Positions 45,248 through 55,157 of a stretch of DNA of 64,000 nt are shown in pieces (the stretch's first letter is position 1; each line of letters opens with the position of its first letter). The notes beneath the pieces are model-generated. The model was not told the origin of the DNA. It did not search any database and worked only from the letters and a program-made list of their open reading frames with translations. Position numbers and translations under genes: made by a program. Origin of the DNA: Defluviitoga tunisiensis (GTDB lineage Bacteria > Thermotogota > Thermotogae > Petrotogales > Petrotogaceae); contig NZ_LN824141.1 of the NCBI RefSeq assembly GCF_000953715.1, positions 1,924,501 through 1,988,500 on the forward strand. Reading direction: 5' to 3'.

Positions 45248-45284
45248 AAAATAACGGGTTTTCATGACCCGTTATTTTAATTTT
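45248..45284 (+). terminator. Terminator after the radical SAM gene
   Basis: AAAATAACGGGT and ACCCGTTATTTT pair around TTTCATG, followed by AATTTTTT. Confidence 0.88.
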
Positions 45285-45439
45285 TTGGTTAATAATTATT
45301 AGTTTTATTATGGTATAATATTAAAAGCAAAATATAATCTTATCTATCTTAGAAACGAATTTCTTTGCTGATATTTATTTTTTATTTTTATTTCCCAAAT
45401 AATTCATCTATTGCTTTACCAAATGGAGGAATTTATGTA

Positions 45440-46750
45440 ATGAAAGAAAGAATATCTTTGATAACATTCGGCTGCAAAATGAATCAAGCCGAATCTCAAT
45501 ATATATCTGAAAAATTGTCTAAAGAGTTTGACATTATTTTTGAAGAAAAGAATGGTAAATCAGATGCTTATATACTCAACACCTGTTCAGTAACTTCTGA
45601 AGCTGAAAGAAAAGTACGTCAAACTATTAGAAGGATAAGAAAATCAAATAAAAATGCAAAAATCATAGCTATAGGTTGTTACGCAAACTCTGATCCTTTA
45701 GAATTACGTTCAATTGGAGCAAATTTGGTACTGGGTAACCTAGAAAAAAAAGATATTGAACTATATTTTGATAAAGAAGGCGTTTATTCAGAAAAATTTT
45801 TCTGGCTACAAAACGATACTAAAATTTTGGTTCCTGAAGAATCGTATGGAAATAGGACAAGGTTTTTCTTACCTATTGAAGAAGGTTGTATAAATGGATG
45901 TGCTTTTTGCAAGATAAGGCTACTTCGTGGAACTAAAATAATTAGTTTATCAAAAAAAGATATCATTAATAAAATACAAAATTTGATCAACAAAGGATAT
46001 AAGGAAATTGTATTAACAGGAACAAATTTAACTTGTTACGGCCTAGATAACTCTGAGTCTTTCGAAGATTTATTAAAAACGATTGGAGATACTTTCAAGG
46101 ATGAGAATATCAGGATAAGATTAACATCATTGTATCCAAATGATGTATCTGATAATTTAGCATATATATTAACCAATTATTCTATTTTTGAAAAACATCT
46201 ACATCTATCTATTCAACATTTTTCAGATCGTATTTTGAATTTGATGGGTAGAAACTATAAGAGAAAAGACATTCTTAATTCTATTGAAAAACTGAGAAAA
46301 TTAGATTCAAAATTTTCAATCACTTGTGATTTAATAGTTGGTTTTCCTAGTGAAAATGAAGAAGATTTAAAAATTTTGTTTGATTCAGTTAAAGATCTTA
46401 AAATCCTAAAAGTTCATGGTTTTAGATTTTCTGCTAGAGAAGGAACTCCTGCTTTTAAAATGGATAACCAAATCTCTGGTAGTGATAAGAAAGATCGGAT
46501 GATTGAACTTACAAAAAATGCCCAATTTTCAAGAAAAGAGTATTTATCTCAGTTGGTTTCTTCTGAACATACAGTTCTTATAGAAGATGTAAAAAATGGT
46601 TATCTGTTGGGATATGACGAGTATTATATCCCTCATAAAATATATCTTAAAAATGGTAATTGTGAATCCGATTTTAGAGGCATTTTTTTAAAATCTAAGA
46701 TTATTTCTATCTCTGAAGGAAGTGAAGGGGTGATATCAAATGTTTTATAA
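45440..46750 (+). CDS. mtaB: tRNA t6A37 methylthiotransferase MtaB
   Basis: I place the start at ATG 45440 (436 residues) because TGGAGGA lies 9 bases upstream; the extra 25 residues of the longer frame are hydrophobic and unlike the family. The UPF0004 domain (LITFGCKMNQAES, LNTCSVTSEAERKVRQ, IGCYAN) is followed by the radical SAM cluster EEGCINGCAFCKIRLLRG and a C-terminal TRAM domain. GCKMNQ plus VTSEAERKVRQ is diagnostic of MtaB, which makes ms2t6A. With miaB, both methylthiolases lie in the window. Confidence 0.93.
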   Translation: MKERISLITFGCKMNQAESQYISEKLSKEFDIIFEEKNGKSDAYILNTCSVTSEAERKVRQTIRRIRKSNKNAKIIAIGCYANSDPLELRSIGANLVLGNLEKKDIELYFDKEGVYSEKFFWLQNDTKILVPEESYGNRTRFFLPIEEGCINGCAFCKIRLLRGTKIISLSKKDIINKIQNLINKGYKEIVLTGTNLTCYGLDNSESFEDLLKTIGDTFKDENIRIRLTSLYPNDVSDNLAYILTNYSIFEKHLHLSIQHFSDRILNLMGRNYKRKDILNSIEKLRKLDSKFSITCDLIVGFPSENEEDLKILFDSVKDLKILKVHGFRFSAREGTPAFKMDNQISGSDKKDRMIELTKNAQFSRKEYLSQLVSSEHTVLIEDVKNGYLLGYDEYYIPHKIYLKNGNCESDFRGIFLKSKIISISEGSEGVISNVL

Positions 46751-47561
46751 TGGAAACGAATGGGTTGAATATCCTCTTGTTAGCGCAGACGATGAAGGTT
46801 TTGTTAGCGGTTACTCTGTTTATGAGGTTATTAGGACATATTATGGTATACCTTATCGTTTAAGAAGTCATTATGATAGACTTAAAAAATCCGCTAATTT
46901 TATGGGGTTTGACGTTCCATCACTTGAAAAGATAAAATTGGTTTTGGAACAAGCCGAGAAAATTCATAATTATAATGAATATAGATTTAAAATCTTTGTA
47001 ACCCCTTTCACTTCGAATTATGACACTTTTTACTGTTTTGTAGAAGAACTGGAAGAAGACATTGATATAATTGAAGAAGGGGTAGTCGTTAATATAGCTA
47101 GAGAAAGAAAACCACATTTTTCTATTATTCCATATTATGTAAAAACTCCATTAAACAATTCAGTTAAATATATCCATAAAAAATATGATTATTATTATGA
47201 ATCAATCATCTTAAATGAATTTGGTTACGTAGCTGAATGTACTTTTTCAAACATTTTTTATGTAAGTAGTGGTGTATTAATTACACCACATTTATCAACT
47301 GGTATACTTGCTGGTATAACTAGACACAGTGTGTTAGAGTTAGCAAGAGAATTATCAATGGAAATAGAAGAAAAACCTAATGTTGAGGTGTGGGAGCTAC
47401 TATCTGCTGATGAAATATTTCTCAGTCATACCTCAAGAGGTATTGTCCCAGTGAGAAGAATTTTCCCTCACTTTACATTTACCGTTCCAGGTGTAGTTAC
47501 CGAAGCTTTAATTGCTAATTGGAAGGATTTTATAACTAAGACTCTAGATGAATTTGAATAA
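46740..47561 (+). CDS. Class IV (fold-type IV) PLP aminotransferase or aminodeoxychorismate lyase
   Basis: This 273-residue protein has DEGFVSGYSVYEVIRTYYGIPYRL near the N-terminus, the PLP-lysine region (NNSVKYIHKKYDYYYESI) and the E-x-x-x-S-N motif VAECTFSNIFYV. GILAGITRHSVLELA follows. Branched-chain aminotransferase, D-alanine aminotransferase and PabC share this pattern, and the sequence alone does not decide. Length is closest to PabC and D-amino acid aminotransferase. It overlaps mtaB by 11 bases. Confidence 0.85.
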   Translation: MFYNGNEWVEYPLVSADDEGFVSGYSVYEVIRTYYGIPYRLRSHYDRLKKSANFMGFDVPSLEKIKLVLEQAEKIHNYNEYRFKIFVTPFTSNYDTFYCFVEELEEDIDIIEEGVVVNIARERKPHFSIIPYYVKTPLNNSVKYIHKKYDYYYESIILNEFGYVAECTFSNIFYVSSGVLITPHLSTGILAGITRHSVLELARELSMEIEEKPNVEVWELLSADEIFLSHTSRGIVPVRRIFPHFTFTVPGVVTEALIANWKDFITKTLDEFE

Positions 47562-47593
47562 TTTTAAAATTCTTCGGGAGAAGTAGTCTGAAA

Positions 47594-47881
47594 ATGGAAG
47601 AAAAATTTGAAGAGGTTTTAAAAAAATTATCTTTCAAAAACCCTTCACTAAAAAAAATATATGTTATATCAAAATTACGAGACGAATCTTATAATTTTCT
47701 ACCTGAAAATTTAATTCAGGAAGTTAAAGTTGTTAATTATTCAATAAATGAACGTGCATTATTATTGTCTTGTTCCAATAATTTTGTTAAACAAGAAATA
47801 GTATTTAGAGAAAATGAAATCTTAAAAAAAATTAATCAAATTTTTGGTTCAGATGAAATAAAAAAAATAAAACTTGTCTAA
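47594..47881 (+). CDS. DUF721/DciA-like protein
   Basis: This 95-residue protein consists of the DUF721 core: VVNYSINERALLLSCSNNFVKQEIVFRENEILKKINQIFG corresponds to the family strand-helix-helix pattern. DciA is the helicase-loading protein of bacteria that lack DnaC/DnaI. The position immediately before gyrB is also seen for DUF721 genes in actinobacteria, next to recF-gyrB. Confidence 0.75.
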   Translation: MEEKFEEVLKKLSFKNPSLKKIYVISKLRDESYNFLPENLIQEVKVVNYSINERALLLSCSNNFVKQEIVFRENEILKKINQIFGSDEIKKIKLV

Positions 47882-47905
47882 TCGAAACAATTTGGAGGTG
47901 CTTTA

Positions 47906-49837
47906 ATGATCGAAAAAGAAAAAGATTATTCCGCTGAACAGATAAAAGTTTTAAAAGGACTCGAGGCTGTTAGATTAAGACCCGGAATGTACATAGGTTC
48001 AACTGGTAAAGCTGGACTAAATCATTTAGTCTACGAAATAATCGATAATTCAATAGACGAACATATAAATGGTTATTGTAATTTAATAAGAGTTACAATA
48101 AATGAAGATAATTCTATTGAAGTTGAAGATAATGGTAGAGGAATACCTGTTGGTATGCATCCTATCGAAAAGAAAAATACCTTAGAACTAGTGATGACCT
48201 CTCTTCATGCTGGAGGTAAGTTTGATAAAAAGGCTTATAAAGTGAGCGGAGGTCTACATGGTGTTGGCGCATCTGTAGTTAATGCCTTATCTGAATATTT
48301 TGAAGTAAAGGTTTATAGAGATGGAAAAATCTATTATCAAAGATATTCAAGAGGTATTCCTCAAACAGAAGTTTTAGAATTAGGAGAAACGGATAGAACT
48401 GGAACTTATGTAAAATTTTTGCCTGATAAGGAGATTTTTGATGATGGAGACGTGGTTGTTGAATCAAGACTAATAGAGAATAGGTTAAGAGAAATTGCCT
48501 TTCTAAATCCTAATCTAAAAATCATTTTTGAAGATAAAAAAAGAGATTATAAAGAAGAGTTTCATTTTGAGGGTGGATTAGAAGAATTTATAAATTATGT
48601 TCTAAAAAAGAGAAAGAAAGAGCCTGTTGCTCAACCTATTTATTTAGCTGGATCTTATTCTTATAAAAAAGATGAACCTGATATTCAGGTTGAAATAGAG
48701 CTTGTTTATACACAATCTGAAGATAGTGAAATAATATCTTTTGTCAATAATATTAAAACTATTGATGGAGGAGAACACGAATCTGGTTTTAAACAAGCTT
48801 TAACACGTTTATCAAATGAGTTTGCTAGAAAGTACGGCATTTTAAAAGAAAATGATGAAAATTTTAGTGGTGACGATGTCAGAGAAGGCTTAATAACCAT
48901 CATGCATGTAAAAATGGCTGAACCAGTATTTGAAGGACAAACCAAAGGAAGACTTGGTTCAAAAGTTGCACGTGAAGCCGTCAATCAAATTACAAGCGAA
49001 AAATTATCTCTTTATTACGATGCCAATCCAAAGGAAGCAAAAAAAATCCTCGAACGAATTAACTTTGCATTTAAAAAGAGAATTGCTGCAAAAAAAGCAC
49101 GAGAAAACATAAAAAGAAAAACTATTTTTGAGAGTACAACACTCCCAGGAAAATTGGCTGACTGTACCTCCAAAAATCTTGAAGAATCCGAGCTTTTTAT
49201 AGTTGAAGGAGACTCTGCTGGTGGAAACGCAAAACAGGCAAGAGATAGGTATTACCAAGCTATACTACCATTAAGGGGTAAAATTCTTAACGTGGAAAAA
49301 GCGGATTTGTTAAAACTTTTAAAGAACGAACAAATTACAAATATTATTACTGCTCTAGGTACGGGTATTGGTGATGAATTTGATATATCAAAGTTAAGAT
49401 ACGGGAAAATAATCATAATGACAGATGCTGATGTTGACGGTGCTCACATTCGCACTTTAATATTAACCTTTTTTTATAGATATATGAGGCCCCTTATTGA
49501 AGAAGGTCACGTGTACATAGCTCAACCGCCTTTATATAGATTTGAGGTAGGAAATGAACATTTTTACTTATACAATGAGGCAGAACTTGAAAATCTCAAA
49601 CAAACGTACGCAAACAAAAAGTGGAAGATCCAAAGATATAAAGGATTAGGAGAAATGAATCCGGATCAACTTAGAGAAACTACAATGGACAAAAATTCAA
49701 GAAAACTTGTTAAAATAACTATTCAAGACCTAGAATCATCTAATGAAATTATCGAAATACTTATGGGAGATGATCCAGCCATAAGGAGAGAATTTATCGA
49801 AAATAATGCATATAAGGTGAAAGAGTTAGATGTATAA
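47906..49837 (+). CDS. gyrB: DNA gyrase subunit B
   Basis: This 643-residue type IIA topoisomerase subunit has the GHKL ATPase (LEAVRLRPGMYIGST, NSIDEH, VEDNGRGIPV, GLHGVGASVVNALS) and a TOPRIM domain (FIVEGDSAGGNAKQARDR, MTDADVDGAHIRTL). The C-terminal MQGYKGLGEMN-type block is present as QRYKGLGEMNPDQL. Gyrase rather than ParE is favoured by the lack of ParC nearby and by the family motifs. gyrA is not in the window. Confidence 0.95.
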   Translation: MIEKEKDYSAEQIKVLKGLEAVRLRPGMYIGSTGKAGLNHLVYEIIDNSIDEHINGYCNLIRVTINEDNSIEVEDNGRGIPVGMHPIEKKNTLELVMTSLHAGGKFDKKAYKVSGGLHGVGASVVNALSEYFEVKVYRDGKIYYQRYSRGIPQTEVLELGETDRTGTYVKFLPDKEIFDDGDVVVESRLIENRLREIAFLNPNLKIIFEDKKRDYKEEFHFEGGLEEFINYVLKKRKKEPVAQPIYLAGSYSYKKDEPDIQVEIELVYTQSEDSEIISFVNNIKTIDGGEHESGFKQALTRLSNEFARKYGILKENDENFSGDDVREGLITIMHVKMAEPVFEGQTKGRLGSKVAREAVNQITSEKLSLYYDANPKEAKKILERINFAFKKRIAAKKARENIKRKTIFESTTLPGKLADCTSKNLEESELFIVEGDSAGGNAKQARDRYYQAILPLRGKILNVEKADLLKLLKNEQITNIITALGTGIGDEFDISKLRYGKIIIMTDADVDGAHIRTLILTFFYRYMRPLIEEGHVYIAQPPLYRFEVGNEHFYLYNEAELENLKQTYANKKWKIQRYKGLGEMNPDQLRETTMDKNSRKLVKITIQDLESSNEIIEILMGDDPAIRREFIENNAYKVKELDV

Positions 49838-50334
49838 TGAAGGCGAAAAAGATAATATTATTAGTCTTTTATTTGTCTTTTTTAGCATTAGTGTATTTTC
49901 ATTTATTTAATAGATTTTTTGTGTATAATAATAAGGTAATAAGTCAACCACTTAAAATTAACGTTGATAAGAGTGTATATTATATTTCTTTTAATAACAG
50001 ATATTTCTATTATGACATCTTTGATGACATTACTTTTATTAGCGATATTGAGTATCCAAAGTTTATAAAAGTAGAATTTAGTAATGATGAAGAGTTAAGA
50101 AAAAAAGAAACTGATTTTATAAAAAAGATTTTTTGGATTCCACAAATTGATAGCATTAATTTTCCTAAAAAAGAAATCTTTTGTTATAATAATATTATAT
50201 TAAATTACTATAATTTGGAAGATATTACCATTTATTTAAAAGGTTATAATGTTAATTTTTTTCAAGATTTAAATGGTGGTGAATATGTTTTGATGGGGCA
50301 ATCTATTTTTAATGTACACGATCGGGGGTTTTAA
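49837..50334 (+). CDS. Small single-pass membrane protein in the FtsQ/DivIB position
   Basis: This 165-residue protein has one N-terminal membrane helix (about 5-24) and an aromatic- and Asn-rich extracytoplasmic part of about 140 residues. It overlaps the gyrB stop by one base and the ftsA reading frame start region. This matches the topology and gene position of FtsQ/DivIB before ftsA-ftsZ, but no POTRA consensus is visible and it is shorter than usual (220-280). Assignment as FtsQ is speculative. Confidence 0.6.
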   Translation: MKAKKIILLVFYLSFLALVYFHLFNRFFVYNNKVISQPLKINVDKSVYYISFNNRYFYYDIFDDITFISDIEYPKFIKVEFSNDEELRKKETDFIKKIFWIPQIDSINFPKKEIFCYNNIILNYYNLEDITIYLKGYNVNFFQDLNGGEYVLMGQSIFNVHDRGF

Positions 50335-50335
50335 T

Positions 50336-51646
50336 ATGGCCAAAAATTATTTAATAGGTATAGATATCGGTAGTTTTTTATTAAAAGGAATGCTTTTTGA
50401 AGTTGATGAAGAAGGATATATAAGACCTATTGTCAACGCTGCTTTGCCAGTAGAAGGAATTATAAACGGAGAGATTCAAGATATGGAATCTCTTAGGCGA
50501 ACTTTAGTTACTCTTATAGAGTATCTTAAACAAAGTTCTGAAAGAAAACTTAAAAATGTTGAAATAATTGTTGGATACTCGACTAATAATTTAAACATTA
50601 CTCAAGAAAACTTTACCGTTGAATTTAGTAAAAGAACAGAGATAAGGGAGAAAGAATTACAAAATATTAAAAAAAATATCACTAAAAAGTATATCGATGA
50701 AGGAAAAATCATCTTAGATTCTTCGTTTGTAAAGTTCATGATAGATAATAAAACAGTAAAAAATCCAGTTTCATTTTATGCTGAAAGTTCTTTGACAACT
50801 TCTTTAAATATCGTCTGGGTTGATGAAAATTCTTTCTCTTTACTTATAAACGTTTTGAAGGATGTTGTTCCTTCTTCTCAAATTCCTCTTTATGACTCAA
50901 CTTTATCTGCTAGTTATGCGACTACAACTCCTAATGATAGAAATGTCGGAATAACAGTAATAGATTTAGGATATAATTCATCAAGAACCATCATTTTCAA
51001 GGATGGTATACCTAAATTATTTTATTCTTTTCCCTATGGAATTAAATATATATTAAAAGATATTTCAAATGTCCTAAAAGTTTCTGAAAAAGAAGCTCAC
51101 AGGTTGTTAACAGAGGAAGGTGCTTGTCTAAGAGATACGAGGACTATTAAAAAAGTGGAATTCCAACCTATAACAGGCACTGGATATTCTTATACATCTC
51201 TTGGACTTTTAAATAAAATAATATACGCTCGAGTTAGAGAAATAATTAGTAGATTAAATGGCGAATTATCAAGAATTAGCTACGAAAAAACTTATGAAAT
51301 AGGTGCTTTGCAAGGAGGTATTGTGTTAACTGGAGGAGGTTCAAAAATCAGAAATATCGATCAAACTATTAGAGAACTTATGGGTGAAAATTACAGAAAA
51401 AGCTCTTTAGTATCTCTTGATTACTTTAGGGATGTGCCCGAAGAGATTAAAAAAGATTCTACTTATCTCTCAGTATTTGGCATCGTTGAAAGATATCGTC
51501 TTGACTTGATTGAAGAAAGTTTTTATGAAAGATCAAGAGAATCTATTTCTTCCGAATCTTCACAAAAACCCAAAGCATCTACTAAAGGGAATACTTTTAA
51601 AACATTTATCAAAAAGATAACTGGGGGTGACGAGGATGCCGTTTGA
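50336..51646 (+). CDS. ftsA: Cell division protein FtsA
   Basis: This 436-residue actin-like ATPase starts at ATG 50336 with CGGGGG upstream; the ATG at 50312 lies before that site. Phosphate-binding motifs are LIGIDIGSFLLKGM and VIDLGYNSSRTIIFKDG, and the adenosine motif is GIVLTGGGSKIRNID. FtsA tethers FtsZ to the membrane. No clear C-terminal amphipathic helix like that of E. coli FtsA is seen, but the tail (FKTFIKKITGG) is short and basic. It overlaps ftsZ by 11 bases. Confidence 0.9.
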   Translation: MAKNYLIGIDIGSFLLKGMLFEVDEEGYIRPIVNAALPVEGIINGEIQDMESLRRTLVTLIEYLKQSSERKLKNVEIIVGYSTNNLNITQENFTVEFSKRTEIREKELQNIKKNITKKYIDEGKIILDSSFVKFMIDNKTVKNPVSFYAESSLTTSLNIVWVDENSFSLLINVLKDVVPSSQIPLYDSTLSASYATTTPNDRNVGITVIDLGYNSSRTIIFKDGIPKLFYSFPYGIKYILKDISNVLKVSEKEAHRLLTEEGACLRDTRTIKKVEFQPITGTGYSYTSLGLLNKIIYARVREIISRLNGELSRISYEKTYEIGALQGGIVLTGGGSKIRNIDQTIRELMGENYRKSSLVSLDYFRDVPEEIKKDSTYLSVFGIVERYRLDLIEESFYERSRESISSESSQKPKASTKGNTFKTFIKKITGGDEDAV

Positions 51647-52760
51647 AATTGAAGAAATTGACAGGCAAAAAAAACTTTTCACAAAAAAAACTACATATAA
51701 AATAAAAGTATTTGGCGTAGGTGGAGCAGGTAACAATGCAATTCAAAGAATGGTTAAAAAAGGAATTAGAGATGTAGAGTTGATCTCTGCAAATACGGAT
51801 GTACAAGTATTAGAAAATATCGATTCTCCTATCAAAATTCAGTTAGGAAAAGAATTAACTAGAGGATTAGGTGCTGGTGGAGATCCGGAAATTGGGAGGA
51901 AAGCTGCTTTGGAAAGTATTGAAGAAATAAGAGACATTCTACAAGATACCGACCTTTTATTTATTACAGCGGGCTTAGGTGGCGGAACGGGAACCGGTGC
52001 AGTTCCTGTTATAGCTGAACTAGCTACTCAATTAGGTATTTTAACTGTAGCTATAGTAACTACACCTTTTCATTTTGAAGGCTCAACTAAAGAAAGAATC
52101 GCTTTAAAAGGATTTCATGAAACGAAACGTTATGTAGACAGTTTAATTAAAATTTCTAATGATAAACTTATAGACAATGATGAAGACATACCTATTGATA
52201 AGGCTTTCGAAAAAGCCGATGAAATATTGCTTCAAGCAATAACAGGTATCTCTGACTTAATTACTAAACCAGGTATGATTAATCTTGATTTTGCCGACGT
52301 TGCTTCAGTACTAAAAATAAAAGGTTCTGCAATGTTGGGAATTGGTCTTGGAAAAGGAGAAAAAAGAGCAGAAGAAGCTATAAGAAATGCATTAAATAGT
52401 AAAATATTAGAAGATCCAGTAAGAAATGCTACCGCAGCACTTGTAAATATATCTGGTAAAAATCCTACTACTCAAGATGTAAGAATAATTAATGAAATAC
52501 TTCGCTCATATGCAGTCGATGATGCAAAACTTAAAATGGGAATTACTATAGATGATAAACTACCAGATGATTTAATAAAAGTCACTATTATTGCATCTGG
52601 ATACGATAAACTTCCTGGAGAAGAGAATTATATTGATTTATATGAACAGCCTGCACTTTATAGACATTTTGGTAGAGGAATTGTAGAGGAAGAGATAGAA
52701 AAATTAAATAGATACATAAAAGACCATGCAGAAGAATCAATTGCTGAAAAAACCGAATAA
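51636..52760 (+). CDS. ftsZ: Cell division protein FtsZ
   Basis: This 374-residue tubulin homologue starts at ATG 51636 (GGGGGTGA upstream). The GTP-binding T-loops are [21 protein letters not shown] and the signature [17 protein letters not shown]. The synergy loop region is NLDFADV. The C-terminal tail that normally binds FtsA is short and unlike the Bacillus/E. coli DIPxFLR consensus, being acidic ([13 protein letters not shown]). Confidence 0.98.
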   Translation: MPFEIEEIDRQKKLFTKKTTYKIKVFGVGGAGNNAIQRMVKKGIRDVELISANTDVQVLENIDSPIKIQLGKELTRGLGAGGDPEIGRKAALESIEEIRDILQDTDLLFITAGLGGGTGTGAVPVIAELATQLGILTVAIVTTPFHFEGSTKERIALKGFHETKRYVDSLIKISNDKLIDNDEDIPIDKAFEKADEILLQAITGISDLITKPGMINLDFADVASVLKIKGSAMLGIGLGKGEKRAEEAIRNALNSKILEDPVRNATAALVNISGKNPTTQDVRIINEILRSYAVDDAKLKMGITIDDKLPDDLIKVTIIASGYDKLPGEENYIDLYEQPALYRHFGRGIVEEEIEKLNRYIKDHAEESIAEKTE

Positions 52761-52779
52761 TTAAGTCAAGAGATTAATT

Positions 52780-53886
52780 ATGAAAAAAAATGATTTCGAT
52801 ATATACAATCTATACCATAGAAACGAAAATAGTTTTATGGTTGAAGAAGACATTGTAGGCAAATTTTTTCATAACTATAATGATGAAAACATCACTGATT
52901 TTCACTTTGAACCTAATAACAACGATGTAGGGGTTAGAACAAGATATTGTGGCAATTTGGTAGATTTAAGCCCTATGAGTCATTATGAGTATGATGTGTT
53001 CTTAAATAAATTGTTGATTAATTGCGGATTTGACATAATTAAAGACTTCAAAAATATTGATGGTTCTTTTAATTTTAATAACATTAATTTTAGAGTATCT
53101 TTTGTTAAATCCTCTCTTGGTATAAGTTGTGTTTTAAGAAAACTAAAAAATATAAACGATATTAAGGTTGATCTAGAACCATCAATAAAATCCAATATTG
53201 AAAAGCTGATAAGTGAAAAATCAAAAGTCCTTATTTTTTCTGGACCGACTGGTTCGGGAAAAACTACTACCATGCATTATGTTGTCAATAAATTCAAAAA
53301 TAACAGAAAGGTCCATAGTATAGAAAATCCTATAGAATATATTAATCCTGATATCGTACAAATATCTTCTAAAGATGAAAGTGACAAAATTAATATCTTA
53401 AAATACATACTAAGACAAGATCCTGACGTTATTGTTGTGGGTGAAATCAGAGAAAATAATTTTGCAAAACTCTTGTTTGACTCTGCAGTTACTGGACACT
53501 TAGTTTTTTCAACTATTCATACAAAGAATGTTTTTTTGATTCTTCAGCGATTAAAAATGCTCGGTGTAGAATTAAAAAATCTATCAGAAAGTATAGATCT
53601 TTTGCTGAATCAACGTCTAATACCCAAAAAATGTGAGCATTGTAATGGAAAAGGGTGTAATACCTGTTACTTCACTGGTAAAAGGGGATATGTAACCGTA
53701 TTCGAAGCTCTTATAGTAACAGATAACTTAAAAAGAGATATTTCTATAAATAAAAGTATCTCTTTCATAAAAGAAAAATATAAACAAACTGAAAGTTACA
53801 TAGATCCTTCAATAAGGCTCAGAGAATTACTAGATAATAGTTTAATCAGTGAAGATCAATACTATACAAATCTACATTCATTTTAA
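52780..53886 (+). CDS. Compact GspE/PilB-like secretion or pilus ATPase
   Basis: The protein has 368 residues. A short N-terminal PAS-like N2 domain (about 25-125; DENITDFHFEP) precedes the ATPase core, with Walker A GPTGSGKTTTMHY (155-167) and Walker B DPDVIVVGEIRE. The His box is TGHLVFSTIHTKN. A zinc finger CEHCNGKGCNTC is present as in GspE/PilB and absent from PilT. It lacks the ~150-residue N1 domain of GspE/PilB. No pilin or inner-membrane partner is in the window. Confidence 0.82.
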   Translation: MKKNDFDIYNLYHRNENSFMVEEDIVGKFFHNYNDENITDFHFEPNNNDVGVRTRYCGNLVDLSPMSHYEYDVFLNKLLINCGFDIIKDFKNIDGSFNFNNINFRVSFVKSSLGISCVLRKLKNINDIKVDLEPSIKSNIEKLISEKSKVLIFSGPTGSGKTTTMHYVVNKFKNNRKVHSIENPIEYINPDIVQISSKDESDKINILKYILRQDPDVIVVGEIRENNFAKLLFDSAVTGHLVFSTIHTKNVFLILQRLKMLGVELKNLSESIDLLLNQRLIPKKCEHCNGKGCNTCYFTGKRGYVTVFEALIVTDNLKRDISINKSISFIKEKYKQTESYIDPSIRLRELLDNSLISEDQYYTNLHSF

Positions 53887-53922
53887 GGATAGACAAAATA
53901 TTGTCAGGAGAAGATAATTAAG

Positions 53923-55134
53923 TTGACTTATTTTTCTAGGAGTCCAGAAGAATGGAAAAAATATGACGAAGAAAAAAAAAGAAAGAGAGAAGAAAAAAAC
54001 AAACCAAAGAAAATGGTTGAAAGATTTTCTTTATTCATTATTATAGCTATATCTGCTATTGCTATTTTTTTTAGTATATTTGGCCCAAAATTTTCTAGAT
54101 TTATGTTTCCACATAGTATAACCAAAAAAGGAATAAATCTAAGTTTACAGACTCAAGATAATTTCTATTACCCTGAGCCCTTAGACATAAAAATATATGT
54201 TCAAAACACTAAAAATAAGAGTGATTATATAAAAATCGAAAATTTTTATTTTCGAATAATTAGAAAGTCGGATTCTAAAGTTATTCATGATTTCTCATCT
54301 CCACAGACTATTGAAACTCAAATTCAATCTCTTCAAACCTTGTTACTTTTTGATTTACTAAAAGAAGCTGAAATAAAGCAATTACTTGATGGAGAATATC
54401 AAGTGACTGCTTCTTTTTTATTCAATGGGGATAATGTAAGTCTTACTCGTGATTTTTATTATAATCAAAAACTAATATTGAATGTATATACAAATGAGAT
54501 GTTTTATCTTACAAACGAATTCCCCGTATTCTCAATAGAAGTAGCAAATAGAACTGATACAACAATAACCAGTGAACTTTCTGGCAATATAAAAATCAAT
54601 GACAAGAAAAAAGAGGTATTTAATCAGAGTTTCTATTTCGGACCGCTAAACTTAAAAACTTTAGAAAGTACAAGTTTTAAACTACCTTTAAACAAAACCT
54701 TTGAACAGGGAATATATAACTCAGTGTTCGAATTTGAAAGTATTAATCAAAATTACTATTCTCCTCTTGTCGTAGTTGATAAAATAGAAAATGATACAAA
54801 AGATCTTTCTTTAATCTTTTATACACCACTTTTTACTTCTAGAGGAGACTCATTGCATTTTGAGGCGAATCTTAAAAACTCTAAGAAAAAACCTATGCCA
54901 CTTGAAGTCAATCAGATAAAATTCAGACTTTATTATGAAAATCAACTGATTTTCAATTACGAAAATAATGACAGAACTAGAATATACATATCAGAATTAG
55001 GTACAACACAAGTATTCGACTTGTCAGAGGTGAGAAATATAACACTTGATCGAAGTGGCAATTATTTGATTGATTTTAGTATAGTTATAGGAAACGACGT
55101 TCTTTCAAAGCAGCAAAATATAAGTGTGTATTAA
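53923..55134 (+). CDS. Membrane-anchored protein, unknown function
   Basis: This 403-residue protein starts at TTG 53923. A charged cytoplasmic N-terminus (SPEEWKKYDEEKKRKREEKN) precedes one membrane helix (about 35-57). The rest (about 70-403) is a beta-rich extracytoplasmic region, probably two or three Ig-like domains (YPEPLDIKIYVQNTKNKSD). It follows the GspE-like gene by 36 bases. No family is recognised. Confidence 0.6.
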   Translation: MTYFSRSPEEWKKYDEEKKRKREEKNKPKKMVERFSLFIIIAISAIAIFFSIFGPKFSRFMFPHSITKKGINLSLQTQDNFYYPEPLDIKIYVQNTKNKSDYIKIENFYFRIIRKSDSKVIHDFSSPQTIETQIQSLQTLLLFDLLKEAEIKQLLDGEYQVTASFLFNGDNVSLTRDFYYNQKLILNVYTNEMFYLTNEFPVFSIEVANRTDTTITSELSGNIKINDKKKEVFNQSFYFGPLNLKTLESTSFKLPLNKTFEQGIYNSVFEFESINQNYYSPLVVVDKIENDTKDLSLIFYTPLFTSRGDSLHFEANLKNSKKKPMPLEVNQIKFRLYYENQLIFNYENNDRTRIYISELGTTQVFDLSEVRNITLDRSGNYLIDFSIVIGNDVLSKQQNISVY

Positions 55135-55157
55135 AAACAGAGAGGCTTAGAATAATA

